This document shows positions 1 through 9,665 of a stretch of DNA of 64,000 bases, piece after piece (position 1 is the first letter of the stretch; each line of letters begins with the position of its first letter). A program made the position numbers and the translations under genes. Origin of the DNA: Verrucomicrobiales bacterium (GTDB taxonomy: Bacteria; Verrucomicrobiota; Verrucomicrobiia; Verrucomicrobiales; DEV007); the NCBI GenBank assembly GCA_029212615.1, contig JARGPJ010000001.1, positions 248,001 to 312,000 on the forward strand. Reading direction: 5' to 3'. The notes beneath the pieces were generated by a model. It had not been told where the DNA came from. It saw only the letters and a list, made by a program, of their open reading frames with translations, and ran no database searches.

Positions 1-2661
1 TCCTCAGGCGTCCTCGAACTTGCCAACTACGTCACGATCAATATTACCGACAGCCTCTCACGCGTAAACGGCGTCGGCAGCACCAACGTCTTCGGTGCCG
101 CCGACTATGGCATGCGGGTCTGGCTCGACCCGAATCGACTCGCCAACCTCAACCTCTCCCCTGACGACATCGCCGCGGTCATTCGAGCGCAGAACATCCA
201 GGCCGCCGCCGGCGGCATCGGTCAGGCACCAACCTCAGACGAACAGCAACTCGCCTACTCGATCCAGGCACAAGGTCGCTACACGACCGTCGAAGAATTC
301 GAAAATATCGTCATCCGGGGTGAATCCGATGGCAGCCTTCTGAGATTGCGCGATGTCGCCCGCGTCGAACTCGGCCGCCAAAGCTACACCGGAACGAATA
401 CCCTCAATGGGAATCCGGCCGTGATTTTCGCCGTCTATCAGACCCCCGGATCAAATGCTCTCGAAGTCGCCGAGAATGTGAAGTCGAAAATGATCGAGAT
501 CTTCGATACCGCGCCCGCGGACATGAAATACACCCTCGTGAACGACTCGACCGAATTCATCGCCGTCTCACTTGAGGAACTGGTCGTCACTTTAATGGTT
601 GCCCTCGCTCTTGTCATCCTCGTGGTCTTCGTCTTTCTACAGGACTGGCGCGCCACCCTTGTTCCTGTCATCGCGATTCCGGTGTCACTCATTGGAACTT
701 TTGCGGTGTTCTCTATGATCGGCTTTTCGATCAACACCATCTCACTGTTCGGCCTCGTCCTTGCCATTGGCGTAGTCGTGGACGACGCCATCGTTGTCAT
801 TGAGAATGTGAAGCGACACCTCAGCGACGGACTCTCAGCCATCGAAGCGACCCGCACCACGATGAAAGAGGTTCAATCCCCTATCATTGCGACAACACTT
901 GTCCTCATGGCCGTCTTCGTTCCCGTCGCCTTCGCCGGCGGCATCGAGGGACGTCTCTACCAGCAGTTCGCCCTCACCATCGCGATTGCCGTTGGCATTT
1001 CCTCCATCAATGCGTTGACCCTTTCCCCTGCTCTCTGCGCAACCTTCCTCAAGGCCGACGATCCGAAGAAACGGAAGTTCATTTTTTTTCGCTGGTTTGA
1101 CAAGCTGTTCGACAAAGTCACCGGAGGCTTTGTCTCCAGCTCCGCTTTCTTTGCTAAACGCCGGATCGCCACCGTTCTGGTTCTCGCGATTATCAGTGCC
1201 GTGGCCGTGATGATTTTTCAACGCACTCCGACCGGATTCATTCCGAACGAAGATCAGGGCGTTGTCTTCGTCGATGTGCAACTACCGAATGGCGCTTCGC
1301 TTGCCCGCACGGACGCATTCATGAGCGAAATCGAATCGCGCATGATGCAAATGCCCGGTGTGCAAAACGTTATTGCGGTGCGCAATTTTTCCATCCTCGC
1401 CGGTACTGCATCGAACGTTGGATTTGCAGTGGCCGAGCTTGAACACTGGGAGAAGCGCACGGATCCGGGCCTCAGTAGTGACGCTGCCATCGGGCGCCTC
1501 TTTGCCGAGCTCGGTACCATACCCGGCGCGACGGTCCTTGCTTTCAGCCCGCCTCCGATTCGCGGCATGGGCAGCAGCGCCGGCTGGGAAGCTGTCGTTC
1601 AGGATACTCAGGCAAGGGCACCCGATGAACTTGCCGCCGCCGTGGGTGCCGTCGTTTACGAAGCCAATCAAAATCCTAAAATCTCCCGCGCCTCCAGCAC
1701 CTGGAAAGCGAACGTCCCGCAGATCAAAATCAGTGTTGACCGTGACCGTGCCCAACTCCTCGGCGTCCAGACCGCCTCGATTTTCGACACCCTCGGTGCC
1801 TATCTCGGTGGCCAGTACGTAAACGACTTCACCCAGGTCGGACGCGTCTACCAAGTCATGATGCAGGCCGACGAAGAATTCCGGAATGATCCCGACGATA
1901 TCGGAGACCTCTATACACAGAACGCCGCAGGGGAAATGGTCCCCCTCTCCGCTCTTGTCGACATCAGTGATACTCTCGGACCGGAAACGATCACCCGCTA
2001 CAACCTCTTTCGGTCCGCCTCATTACGCGGATCACCGGGTGCCGGCGCCAGTTCCGGCGACGCCATGAGCGCCGTTACCGAGACCATGAATGACACCCTA
2101 CCCGAAGGCATGACCTTCAGCTGGACGGGTGCCTCGCTGCAGGAAATCAATTCCGCGAGTATCGCCCCTCTCCTGCTCATCTGCCTTGTCGCCGTCTACC
2201 TTTTTCTCGTCGCTCAATATGAAAGCTGGTCTATTCCGATGTCAGTTCTCTTCATCACGCCGATAGCCGTAGTCGGCGCGCTGCTTGCCTTACTGATGCG
2301 CCACCTCGCGATGGACCTCTACGGCCAGATCGGGTTGATCATGCTCGTCGGCCTCACCACCAAACAGGCCATCCTCATGGTTGAGTTCGCCAAAGAAGCC
2401 AACGAACGCGATGGGCTCAGTGTGATCGAAGCCGCGAAGCAGGCCGCCCGCCTCCGCTTTCGCTCAGTCATGATGACCGCCCTCTCCTTCATCCTCGGTG
2501 TCTTCCCCCTTGTTATCGCCTCCGGCGCCGGTGCCAATTCAAGGCAATCCCTCGGCACCGTTGTCTGCGGGGGCATGCTTCTCGCTTCGTTTTTTGGGAC
2601 GCTCTTGATCCCGGGCTTCTTTACGCTGATGCGCCGGGATAAAAAAGTGATTGAGGAGTAG
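1..2661 (+). CDS. RND multidrug efflux transporter permease (HAE-1/AcrB type), 5' truncated by window edge
   Basis: This is an inner-membrane proton-driven pump subunit that exports hydrophobic or amphiphilic compounds through a periplasmic adaptor and a TolC-type channel. The frame is open from base 1 with no stop, so the gene begins outside the window; the first ATG (112) is internal to the conserved porter domain. About 886 residues are visible of the usual 1,030-1,060. The paired aspartates of the proton relay are visible in the motif GVVVDDAIVVIENV (codons at 781-786). Membrane segments cluster before and after it, and a second cluster lies near the C terminus. Family assignment is firm; substrate is not readable. 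The adaptor is expected upstream, outside the window. No outer-membrane channel gene follows; the next gene is a sulfatase. Confidence 0.95.
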   Translation, partial: SSGVLELANYVTINITDSLSRVNGVGSTNVFGAADYGMRVWLDPNRLANLNLSPDDIAAVIRAQNIQAAAGGIGQAPTSDEQQLAYSIQAQGRYTTVEEFENIVIRGESDGSLLRLRDVARVELGRQSYTGTNTLNGNPAVIFAVYQTPGSNALEVAENVKSKMIEIFDTAPADMKYTLVNDSTEFIAVSLEELVVTLMVALALVILVVFVFLQDWRATLVPVIAIPVSLIGTFAVFSMIGFSINTISLFGLVLAIGVVVDDAIVVIENVKRHLSDGLSAIEATRTTMKEVQSPIIATTLVLMAVFVPVAFAGGIEGRLYQQFALTIAIAVGISSINALTLSPALCATFLKADDPKKRKFIFFRWFDKLFDKVTGGFVSSSAFFAKRRIATVLVLAIISAVAVMIFQRTPTGFIPNEDQGVVFVDVQLPNGASLARTDAFMSEIESRMMQMPGVQNVIAVRNFSILAGTASNVGFAVAELEHWEKRTDPGLSSDAAIGRLFAELGTIPGATVLAFSPPPIRGMGSSAGWEAVVQDTQARAPDELAAAVGAVVYEANQNPKISRASSTWKANVPQIKISVDRDRAQLLGVQTASIFDTLGAYLGGQYVNDFTQVGRVYQVMMQADEEFRNDPDDIGDLYTQNAAGEMVPLSALVDISDTLGPETITRYNLFRSASLRGSPGAGASSGDAMSAVTETMNDTLPEGMTFSWTGASLQEINSASIAPLLLICLVAVYLFLVAQYESWSIPMSVLFITPIAVVGALLALLMRHLAMDLYGQIGLIMLVGLTTKQAILMVEFAKEANERDGLSVIEAAKQAARLRFRSVMMTALSFILGVFPLVIASGAGANSRQSLGTVVCGGMLLASFFGTLLIPGFFTLMRRDKKVIEE

Positions 2662-2817
2662 AGTGTTGGTCGCGCGAAAACCAGGCCCTACCGCCTTTCC
2701 TCTATAAGTTCCCTCAAGGGAAGATAATTGCCACGGTTCATTCACTGATACAGAGGACACCGCAGGTTTACCTAGCCGGGAATTCTAACATACCAATAAT
2801 ACTGTCGCCAGAAATCC

Positions 2818-4509
2818 ATGAAATCCACTCTCTCAATCCTAATCTTCTCGACGCTTTTTCTTTCCCCTTGTCGAGCGGCAGATGAAAATCGACCGAACTT
2901 CGTGTTCATTCTAACCGACGACCAATCCTACGGGATGATGGGCTGCGACGGCAACAAAATCACCCAAACGCCGAACCTGGACCAACTTGCGAAAGACGGC
3001 GTATTCTTCGACCGCGCCTACATTACCAGTGCAATCTGCACGCCCAGCCGAATCTCGATCTTCCTGAGTCAGTTCGAACGCAAGCACGGGGTGAATTTTA
3101 ACTCGGGCACAAGCGTTGCCCCGGAAGCGTGGGCAAAGTCCTATCCCCTCGTAATGCGCGACCACGGCTACTATACGGGCTACGTCGGCAAGAACCACGC
3201 GCCGATTGGCGAAGGCGGCTATGATAGCGGATTGATGGAGGAATCGTTCGATTACTTCTACGCGGGACATGGACACATCGGCTTCTACCCGAAAGATAAA
3301 CACGAAATTTTCGACGGAGCAAAGTCGGACACGCAAGTGGAGATCATTCAGGAAAGCATCGATGATTTCCTTTCCAACAAACACCGCCTCGACGGCGCGA
3401 TTCATTTTCTGGAGAACCGCCCCGACGACCAACCGTTCTGCCTCAGTATCTGCTTCAACCTTCCTCACGGAGCAGGAACGAGCACGATGCGAATGCGCGA
3501 AACCGATGATGAAATCTACAAAACGCTTTACCGCGACATCGAAATCCCCATGCCGGAGCACTACGTGGCAAAGGCGGATATCCAAACACCAAAACTTCCT
3601 GATCATGTCCTCAAAGTCGAAGAACGTCAGACGGGTTACGATTACGTGAATGAGCCTGAAACGAACCGGGAGCGGATTATACGTCAGATGGAGGCGATGA
3701 CGGGAATTGATCGGCTCGTCGGAAAAATGCGGGCCAAGCTCAGCGCTGAAGGCCTTGATGAAAATACGATTCTTATTTTCACCTCCGACCACGGCCTCTT
3801 CATGGGCGAGCAGGGGCTTGGCGGAAAGGCTTTGTGCTATGAAAAGACAACGCACGTACCTCTGATTGTATTCAATCCTACTGGACCTTCGAATTCACAC
3901 GGCCGCCGATCAGATGAGTTTGCCCAGAGTATTGACATCGCCCCCACGATACTGGACTACGCAGGGATTGAATCGCCCGGGGAATTTCAAGGAAAGAGCA
4001 TCCGTGAACTGGTCGATCGAAAGGGTGCTCCCGTTCACGACTTCATTTTCACCGAGAATCTCTGGTCCACCCATTTCGGGAACCCACGCGTCGAAGCGGT
4101 CCAGGACAAAGAATGGAAATACATTCGCTACTACGCCAATGAGAGTTTTCCCGCGTCGAAAAAAATGAGTGTTGCGAAGGAAATGGGATTTCCGGTGAAC
4201 AGGATCCTCTATGCCGTTTCTGATGAATACATCGCGACATACCGGCACTACGCAGAGTCATCACTCGCCGGAGCAAAACCGATTCATGAAGAGCTCTATT
4301 ACCTCGCTGATGACCCCACCGAACTTCACAATGTGATCAATGACCCGAGCAACGCCGCAGAGCTTAAGCGACTCCTCGGCGCCTGGAAAGAACGCCTCAC
4401 CTACGCACGCGGCACAGCTTCACCTAAAGTGCTTCGCTACACCGAACTCAGTGAACTCGAGCGTAAACTTGATGCATTGAAAGCGGATAAGTTAACAAAC
4501 AAAAAGTAG
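2818..4509 (+). CDS. Secreted sulfatase (arylsulfatase A family, S1)
   Basis: It is expected to hydrolyse sulfate esters, probably on sulfated polysaccharides, after export. Residues 1-20 form a signal peptide ending near CRAAD. The metal-binding DDQ motif follows at about residue 34. The formylglycine-generating motif C-T-P-S-R lies at 74-78, with Cys74 as the residue that a maturase would oxidise. A second metal and substrate region with TSDHG lies near residue 322. At 563 residues it has full S1 length. It ends 77 bases from the convergent end of an AraC/XylR-type regulator. Sulfatases are abundant in marine Verrucomicrobiota and Planctomycetes. Substrate cannot be told from sequence alone; heparan- or glucosamine-sulfatase-like subfamilies are alternatives. 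No maturase gene is in the window. Confidence 0.93.
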   Translation: MKSTLSILIFSTLFLSPCRAADENRPNFVFILTDDQSYGMMGCDGNKITQTPNLDQLAKDGVFFDRAYITSAICTPSRISIFLSQFERKHGVNFNSGTSVAPEAWAKSYPLVMRDHGYYTGYVGKNHAPIGEGGYDSGLMEESFDYFYAGHGHIGFYPKDKHEIFDGAKSDTQVEIIQESIDDFLSNKHRLDGAIHFLENRPDDQPFCLSICFNLPHGAGTSTMRMRETDDEIYKTLYRDIEIPMPEHYVAKADIQTPKLPDHVLKVEERQTGYDYVNEPETNRERIIRQMEAMTGIDRLVGKMRAKLSAEGLDENTILIFTSDHGLFMGEQGLGGKALCYEKTTHVPLIVFNPTGPSNSHGRRSDEFAQSIDIAPTILDYAGIESPGEFQGKSIRELVDRKGAPVHDFIFTENLWSTHFGNPRVEAVQDKEWKYIRYYANESFPASKKMSVAKEMGFPVNRILYAVSDEYIATYRHYAESSLAGAKPIHEELYYLADDPTELHNVINDPSNAAELKRLLGAWKERLTYARGTASPKVLRYTELSELERKLDALKADKLTNKK

Positions 4510-4586
4510 CATCCAGTGCCCGGACCACGGAGCAAAGATTTCGTTTCGGAACAGGTGAACCCGTGCACGATGAACGCCGCCTCCCG

Positions 4587-5744
4587 CTACTTCTTCCGCT
4601 CAGTGCCGGATACTTTGCGGTAGTAGGACGGCGATTCGCCTGTGATTCGTTTAAAGACAACCGCCATTCGTTCGGGATCGTTGAAACCCGAGAGTTCGGC
4701 GATCAGCGAAACCGGGTGATTGGTTTCAGCAAGGAGGCGCTTCGCCCGGTTGACTCGCAACTGGCAGATCATTTCCCAGGGCGTGCAGCGGTAGTGCTCG
4801 TTGAACTTTCGTTCAAGGGTACGACGGGCGACCCTCAGTTCATCACACATTTTGCCAACACTGATGGAATCCTGAACCCGCTCGGAGAGAAAGGACATCG
4901 CTCGACGAAGCAGAGGATCATCAACCGCAAAGTGATTGGCCGAGTGTCGCATGACGACTCCTCCGGGAGCAATCAGGAGCGCTCTTTCTGTGTTCAAAAT
5001 TTCCCCCGAGGTAAGCCGTTGCATCGATTCTCCCACGACTTCTCCGAGCGCACCCCAGGGGATCGCGACGCTCGACAGCATAGGGTGAGTCAAACCACAG
5101 ACGAGTTCGTCGTTGTTGGCCCCGATCACGGAAACTTCTTCAGGAACCTTCAGCGCGGCCTGCTGGCAGGCACCACACAGAAATCGTCCGAGCGGATCGT
5201 GAACCGCGAACACTCCCACCGGCTTCGGCAGGGAGGCAATCCAGCGCTCCAACTCGCCGCTGGGCCGGACAAATGATTCACTGTAGCGCGTGTCCTCAAA
5301 ACCGGTCTCGGTGTGAATTGAAAACTCCATCCCTTTTTCCAGCGCGGCCGCGAACCCTTCGATTCTCTGATCCGAATACGGCAGCCCGTTGCCGAGACAG
5401 GCGAAGCTGCGGTAGCCGGTTCGAAGGAAGGTCTGAGCAGCCTCGCGTCCTACCGCCCAGTCATCGACGTCGACACTGACGACGCCGGGATAGGAGAAAT
5501 CGGTATCGACAATCACCGTCGGAATCTTCAACCCCAGATTGAGGAGCGCCTCCGTCGTTTCCGGCAGCCATTCAGTGATCAGACCGACAGGCTGCATCTC
5601 TGTGAGCAGCTTCTCCAGCTCCTCGATCGAACGGTGAATGCTCAAGACTCTATAGTCCTGCTGGCGACGGACAAAAGGCGCCAGGGATGGTGTCAATCTA
5701 CGGAGAAAGACTTCGGACATGACGATGGCGACCTGGTGATTCAT
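4587..5744 (-). CDS. AraC-family transcriptional regulator with LacI/XylR-type ligand-binding domain
   Basis: This is a cytoplasmic transcription factor. The first ~275 residues resemble the periplasmic-binding-protein-like sensor of XylR/LacI regulators (start MNHQVAIVMSEVF, later VSVIGANNDELVCGLTHP, a typical LacI core stretch). The last ~100 residues are a double helix-turn-helix AraC domain (KMCDELRVARRTLERKFNEH, then AELSGFNDPERMAVVFKRI). This XylR-like arrangement is common in Verrucomicrobiota and Planctomycetes, where such genes often sit beside sulfatases and glycoside hydrolases. It faces the sulfatase tail to tail and the desaturase head to head across a 327-base gap. The ligand is probably a sugar, by family; the target is inferred only from proximity. 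Confidence 0.93.
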   Translation of the reverse strand: MNHQVAIVMSEVFLRRLTPSLAPFVRRQQDYRVLSIHRSIEELEKLLTEMQPVGLITEWLPETTEALLNLGLKIPTVIVDTDFSYPGVVSVDVDDWAVGREAAQTFLRTGYRSFACLGNGLPYSDQRIEGFAAALEKGMEFSIHTETGFEDTRYSESFVRPSGELERWIASLPKPVGVFAVHDPLGRFLCGACQQAALKVPEEVSVIGANNDELVCGLTHPMLSSVAIPWGALGEVVGESMQRLTSGEILNTERALLIAPGGVVMRHSANHFAVDDPLLRRAMSFLSERVQDSISVGKMCDELRVARRTLERKFNEHYRCTPWEMICQLRVNRAKRLLAETNHPVSLIAELSGFNDPERMAVVFKRITGESPSYYRKVSGTERKK

Positions 5745-6071
5745 GCAAATTCACCGTCGGCAAGGATTGACGCAAATCAACAGAATCAATACTTAGGTGC
5801 GGATTCAATCGCGGGCACACCCAATTCAAAACCCCCTGCTCACTCAATCGCCGAAGGCCGCTTTGCCGAGGGTTTGGCCGAACGAGGGAATATCCCGGTA
5901 ATACGGTCCCACTCGTGAACATTATCCCCCTCATCACAAATTTTGCGCAAGCATCCCCAATGGAAGAGTTGCTCCCGGCTCTCTTATTCCTCATACTGCC
6001 ACAACACCCGATGTTCGATCTCCGCTTCCGGAATCGACACTTAGGTCAAAACACAACCCACCTAATTCTTC
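5745..6071. promoter_or_regulatory. Divergent intergenic region between regulator and desaturase
   Basis: These 327 bases separate two divergently transcribed genes and must hold both promoters. Reading forward there is TTGACG at 5767-5772, followed after 15 bases by AATACT; this is a poor match in spacing, so it is only a candidate. The same spot holds a short inverted repeat TTGA-N6-TCAA (5767-5780) just upstream of the regulator start, which could be a regulator site. The octamer ACTTAGGT occurs twice, once on each side of the gap's centre. An open frame of 156 codons runs across the gap but overlaps the desaturase out of frame and resembles nothing, so I do not call it. Confidence 0.3.
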
Positions 6072-7166
6072 ATGAAATCCGGGGAACCAGAAGAAAAATC
6101 CACAACAGAAAAGGATGGCGAAAAAACCATCCAGCCAACGATTGCGGAATGGAAGGCTGCCATATTAGAATTTCAAAAACCGAATGCATGGCGAGCGAGC
6201 TGGCAGATCCTCAATACGATCGGAGGCTACGCAGGACTCTGGGTAATCATGTATTTCAGCATCTCCTTCTCATGGTGGCTCACGATCCCTCTCGCGATTG
6301 TCGCAGGAGGCTTTCTTATCCGAATTTTCATTATTTTTCACGACTGCGGACATGGCTCATTTTTCAAGTCACGCACGGCCAATGATATATGGGGCTTTAT
6401 CACGGGAGTGATTACCTCCACTCCCTACTACCAGTGGCGCTTTGATCACGCCGTCCACCACGCCACCACGGGGCACCTGGATCGGCGTGGCGTCGGCGAT
6501 ATCTGGACCCTGACAGTCGAGGAATACCTGAAATCATCTCGATGGAAGAAATTCTCCTATCGCCTTGCAAGGAATCCGATCGTGCTGTTCGTCATCGCGC
6601 CTCTCGTCATCTTCGTAATTCTACAGCGCATCCCCTCACCCGGCGCCAAACCACGCGAAAAAACATCTGTCTGGATCATGAATGCGGCCGTCGTAGCTCT
6701 CGCGGTCGGGTTGATTTCAATATTCGGCTTTCTCCCCTGGCTCTTCATTCAACTGACGATCATGTCGGTAGGAGGGGCCGCTGGAGTCTGGCTTTTTTAT
6801 GTCCAACACCAATTCGAAGATACCTACTGGGAATCCTCCGGCGACTGGGACTACACTGCCGCGGCCCTTCAGGGCAGCTCCTTCTACCGGCTTCCGCGCA
6901 TCCTTCAATGGTTCTCCGGCAATATTGGGTTTCACCATATCCACCACCTCAGTCCAAGAATTCCAAACTACAATCTTGAGCGCTGCCACCATTCGCACCC
7001 CATGTTCTCCAGCGTCCAACCCACCACGCTTTTCGGCAGTCTCAAATCTTTGACCTTCCGTCTTTGGGACGAGAAGACGAGAAAACTGATCAGTTTCCGA
7101 GAGCTCAAGAGACAAAGAATGAAGGAGAAATCAAAAATAAATCACGATGACCAAGCTAATCCGTGA
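6072..7166 (+). CDS. Membrane fatty acid desaturase (omega-6 / DesA type)
   Basis: It is an integral membrane di-iron enzyme that introduces a cis double bond into acyl chains, using oxygen and electrons from a carrier. All three histidine boxes are present: H-D-C-G-H at 90-94, H-A-V-H-H with a further His at 126-135, and H-H-I-H-H at 288-292. Hydrophobic segments lie at about 50-90, 165-185 and 200-245, fitting the family's four-helix layout. At 364 residues it is typical. The N-terminal ~30 residues are polar and charged. The start at 6072 gives a full N terminus. It stands alone, divergent from the AraC-type regulator. The bond position cannot be predicted from sequence alone. Confidence 0.93.
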   Translation: MKSGEPEEKSTTEKDGEKTIQPTIAEWKAAILEFQKPNAWRASWQILNTIGGYAGLWVIMYFSISFSWWLTIPLAIVAGGFLIRIFIIFHDCGHGSFFKSRTANDIWGFITGVITSTPYYQWRFDHAVHHATTGHLDRRGVGDIWTLTVEEYLKSSRWKKFSYRLARNPIVLFVIAPLVIFVILQRIPSPGAKPREKTSVWIMNAAVVALAVGLISIFGFLPWLFIQLTIMSVGGAAGVWLFYVQHQFEDTYWESSGDWDYTAAALQGSSFYRLPRILQWFSGNIGFHHIHHLSPRIPNYNLERCHHSHPMFSSVQPTTLFGSLKSLTFRLWDEKTRKLISFRELKRQRMKEKSKINHDDQANP

Positions 7167-7190
7167 AAGCCTCCGTCTTATCATCGGCTT

Positions 7191-7216
7191 CCCGCGCCGC
7201 ACCAGCGGGCTTTCTT
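7191..7216 (+). terminator. Weak candidate terminator after desaturase
   Basis: A 5-bp stem CCCGC/GCGGG (7191-7195 with 7205-7209) with a 9-base loop is followed by CTTTCTT. It is short and the T tract is interrupted, so it is a weak candidate. Nothing else is recognisable in the 271-base convergent gap 7167-7437. Confidence 0.3.
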
Positions 7217-7437
7217 CCTCAGGAAAGAGCGGTTGTCCTTCGCCACTCCCGGTTTGTAATCCCATTAGCAGGCAAAAATAACCAGGAGCTTTTTGCCTCA
7301 GAGGTTCGGTAAAAACATACAAAATCAAGCTACAAGGAACAGACATTCAACTTGCTGCCGATTATTACATAAAGCTCCACATTACCCCGGAATGACCTGC
7401 ATATCTCGCCGGGTGAATAGTCGGAAGCCTTTCTCTA

Positions 7438-8160
7438 TCACTCAAAATAAATCAACCGACTGAGAAAAGAGTTCGAAAGAACCTCGTTGAAATGAATCAC
7501 CCCGCCTCCTGCGACGAGAAAGTATAGCATCAATACCCACAAAATTGCACCCCCTACCTCCTTCAGATACCAGGGATTACCCAACAGCGCCGGGCCCGTC
7601 CGCCGACGCGTTCTCACGGATTTCGACGATTTTCGTTTCCGGCGTTTTCCCTTCTTCCCCGACGAAGTCAATAAAGTGGCAAAAACGGCAAACGCGCCAC
7701 GAGTGATCCCCCATCCCAGCAAAAATACACCTTTAACTAACAAAAACACCACCAGGCCAGCCAGCAAAAGCACCTGAAGAGGAAGCCTGAGAAGAGGTCG
7801 AATCAGACAATGGAAAACCCAAAGCGCAGCACTGCGAAGGTAGTAAACAATACCTCCGGTGCGCCCCCCGGACCGGGCAATAGCACGCCGCGCTATTCGG
7901 ATAGCCTCGTCGAGCTCCAGTTCAAAAAATTCACGTGTTGTGTTCGTCCGATACTGATCAAGCTGGCGGTGCAGAAGGGTCTCCGCAAGATGGCAGTCGA
8001 CCGACTCACTCCACCAGACGACTTCGAAGGGCGTTGGCACTCCGGTCGCACTCGAAATTTCGGCCGCCCGCGCATTCGGATCGCGCTCTGTCCTGCCTAT
8101 TTTTAAATGAAATTCCGAGAGCGACGGATTCTGAAGAATGTAAATGTATCCGGGATTCAC
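7438..8160 (-). CDS. Membrane-anchored GIY-YIG-like (T5orf172/Mug113) domain protein
   Basis: Residues 1-95 match the T5orf172 branch of the GIY-YIG nuclease fold. GYIYIL (4-9) and KIGRT (20-24) stand for the GIY and YIG elements; SATGVPTPFEVVW (37-49), a conserved Glu60 and the REFFEL stretch (76-81) complete the core. The rest is unusual. Hydrophobic stretches at about 104-165 and 203-220 look like membrane helices, separated by a strongly basic stretch (169-187, mostly Lys and Arg). The cytosolic nuclease-like domain would therefore be tethered to the membrane. It lies 80 bases downstream of the efflux operon on the same strand. Whether it cuts DNA is unknown; many T5orf172 proteins are uncharacterised. 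Confidence 0.85.
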   Translation of the reverse strand: MNPGYIYILQNPSLSEFHLKIGRTERDPNARAAEISSATGVPTPFEVVWWSESVDCHLAETLLHRQLDQYRTNTTREFFELELDEAIRIARRAIARSGGRTGGIVYYLRSAALWVFHCLIRPLLRLPLQVLLLAGLVVFLLVKGVFLLGWGITRGAFAVFATLLTSSGKKGKRRKRKSSKSVRTRRRTGPALLGNPWYLKEVGGAILWVLMLYFLVAGGGVIHFNEVLSNSFLSRLIYFE

Positions 8161-8240
8161 GGGGCGAGGAAACAGGGTCAGTAGACAATACCCTCAAAGA
8201 GTGGATTTCACCAGCCCGAGGGAAACCTGACTCAACAGAT

Positions 8241-9653
8241 TCAACGTTCAGAATCAGGAATCGGAATCTCCCATCCCCCACCGAGAGCCTCGATCAACTG
8301 CACGGTGGCGAGAAGTCTTGCTGATCTCGCTTGAACAAGACTTCGCTTCTCAGTAAGAGCGGTACGCTCAGCATCGACTACCTCAAGGTAGCTCACAAGT
8401 CCTCCATCGTAGCGCTTCTGCGAAAGCCTTGCGGCCCGGTCGGCTGATGAAGAGGCCTGAAGATGAGCGGCTATCTCACGGTCGAGAAAACGAATCCCGG
8501 AGAGCGCATCCTCCACATCGCGAAATGCGCCGAGAACGGTTTCCCGATAGATTGCGACAGCCTCATCCGAATCAGCAAAAGCACGATTCTCCTCCCAGGC
8601 AGATCGACCTGCATTGTAGATCGGCACTCTGATCTGTGGACCAATACTGCCGAAAAAACTCGTTGGATCAAAAAAATCAGCCAACTCCAGACTCGAAAGC
8701 CCGCCCACGCCGACCAAATTGATGCTGGGCAAGTAGGAAGCCCGCACCGCGCCGATACGGGCGGCGGCCGCTCTCATCCGGGAATCAGCTGCAGCAATAT
8801 CAGGACGGCGGGACAACAACTCGGAGGGCAGGCCGGAAGGGATCTGCGGCGGCGATTGAATCCCGCCGGAAGGAAGCTCAAACGATCCCGGGACTTCGCC
8901 GCAAAGAAAGGCGAGAGCATTAAAATAGGTTGCCCGGGTTCGCTGAAGTCCGAGGAGCTGGGCCCGGGTCGTCTCCAACTCTGTTTCTGCTCTCGCAAGA
9001 TCCAGATCTGTCGTTTCGCCACCACGAACCCGCGCGTCAATGAGCCTCCAGTTCTCCCTCCTCAATTCAACACTCTGCTTCAGCACTGCAATCTCTGAAT
9101 CGATGAAGCGAAGGTTGAAATAAGTCCGTGCCAATTCGGACCGCAGGGACAACTTTGCCGCTGCCCAGTCAGCCTCAGCCGCTTCCGTCTCGGCGATCGA
9201 GGCCTCCACCGTCCTCCTGACACGTCCCCAAAGGTCAATCTCGTATTCGAGATTCAGCGCACTTCGGAATTCATTGTAAGTGAGATCAGGAGGCACAAAA
9301 ACTCCGCTGGCAGAATCCCGCTTATTCGTCACCGAAGTATCTCCGTAAATGGTCGGAAGCTGATCCGCTTTTGCGAGGCCCAACTCTGTTCGCGTGCGAT
9401 CATATCTGGCGAGTGCCGCCGCGAGGGAAGGGTTGTCTTTATCCAGCTTCTCAATCAGGCGCCTGAGCCCGGCATCATCGAAACAGTCCCACCAGCGCCC
9501 TGCAGGAAGCAGGGCATATCGAGTCGACCCGTTTTGATACGACTCCCCTGCCGGAATGCTTGAGTCCCCCAACTCGGAAGGGTCCACGACACAACCACCC
9601 GTTCCCAGTGCAAGAACTAGAGCAATACTTAAAGTGGCGAAGGAGCGAAACAT
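8241..9653 (-). CDS. Outer-membrane efflux lipoprotein (NodT/TolC family)
   Basis: This is the outer-membrane channel of the tripartite pump encoded with the next two genes. The N terminus is a lipoprotein signal with lipobox GTGGC and acylated Cys21. The body shows the two repeated long coiled-coil halves of the OEP family, for example ARTYFNLRFIDSEIAVLKQS and the later AFRDVEDALSGIRFLDREIA. At 470 residues it is standard for NodT-type factors. It is the last gene of the operon, 12 bases after the permease stop. Family assignment is secure; cargo is unknown. Confidence 0.95.
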   Translation of the reverse strand: MFRSFATLSIALVLALGTGGCVVDPSELGDSSIPAGESYQNGSTRYALLPAGRWWDCFDDAGLRRLIEKLDKDNPSLAAALARYDRTRTELGLAKADQLPTIYGDTSVTNKRDSASGVFVPPDLTYNEFRSALNLEYEIDLWGRVRRTVEASIAETEAAEADWAAAKLSLRSELARTYFNLRFIDSEIAVLKQSVELRRENWRLIDARVRGGETTDLDLARAETELETTRAQLLGLQRTRATYFNALAFLCGEVPGSFELPSGGIQSPPQIPSGLPSELLSRRPDIAAADSRMRAAAARIGAVRASYLPSINLVGVGGLSSLELADFFDPTSFFGSIGPQIRVPIYNAGRSAWEENRAFADSDEAVAIYRETVLGAFRDVEDALSGIRFLDREIAAHLQASSSADRAARLSQKRYDGGLVSYLEVVDAERTALTEKRSLVQARSARLLATVQLIEALGGGWEIPIPDSER

Positions 9654-9665
9654 GAATTCAAAAAC

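Noticed and set aside
2911-3855. 314-codon frame antisense to the sulfatase
   Set aside because: It covers the sulfatase active-site region on the opposite strand; the sulfatase reading is certain.
5767-5793. TTGACG/AATACT sigma-70 promoter
   Set aside because: The spacing of 15 and two mismatches in the -10 make it too weak to list as a separate promoter.
5915-6385. 156-codon frame starting in the gap before the desaturase
   Set aside because: It overlaps the desaturase in another frame for 314 bases and has no family resemblance or signal.
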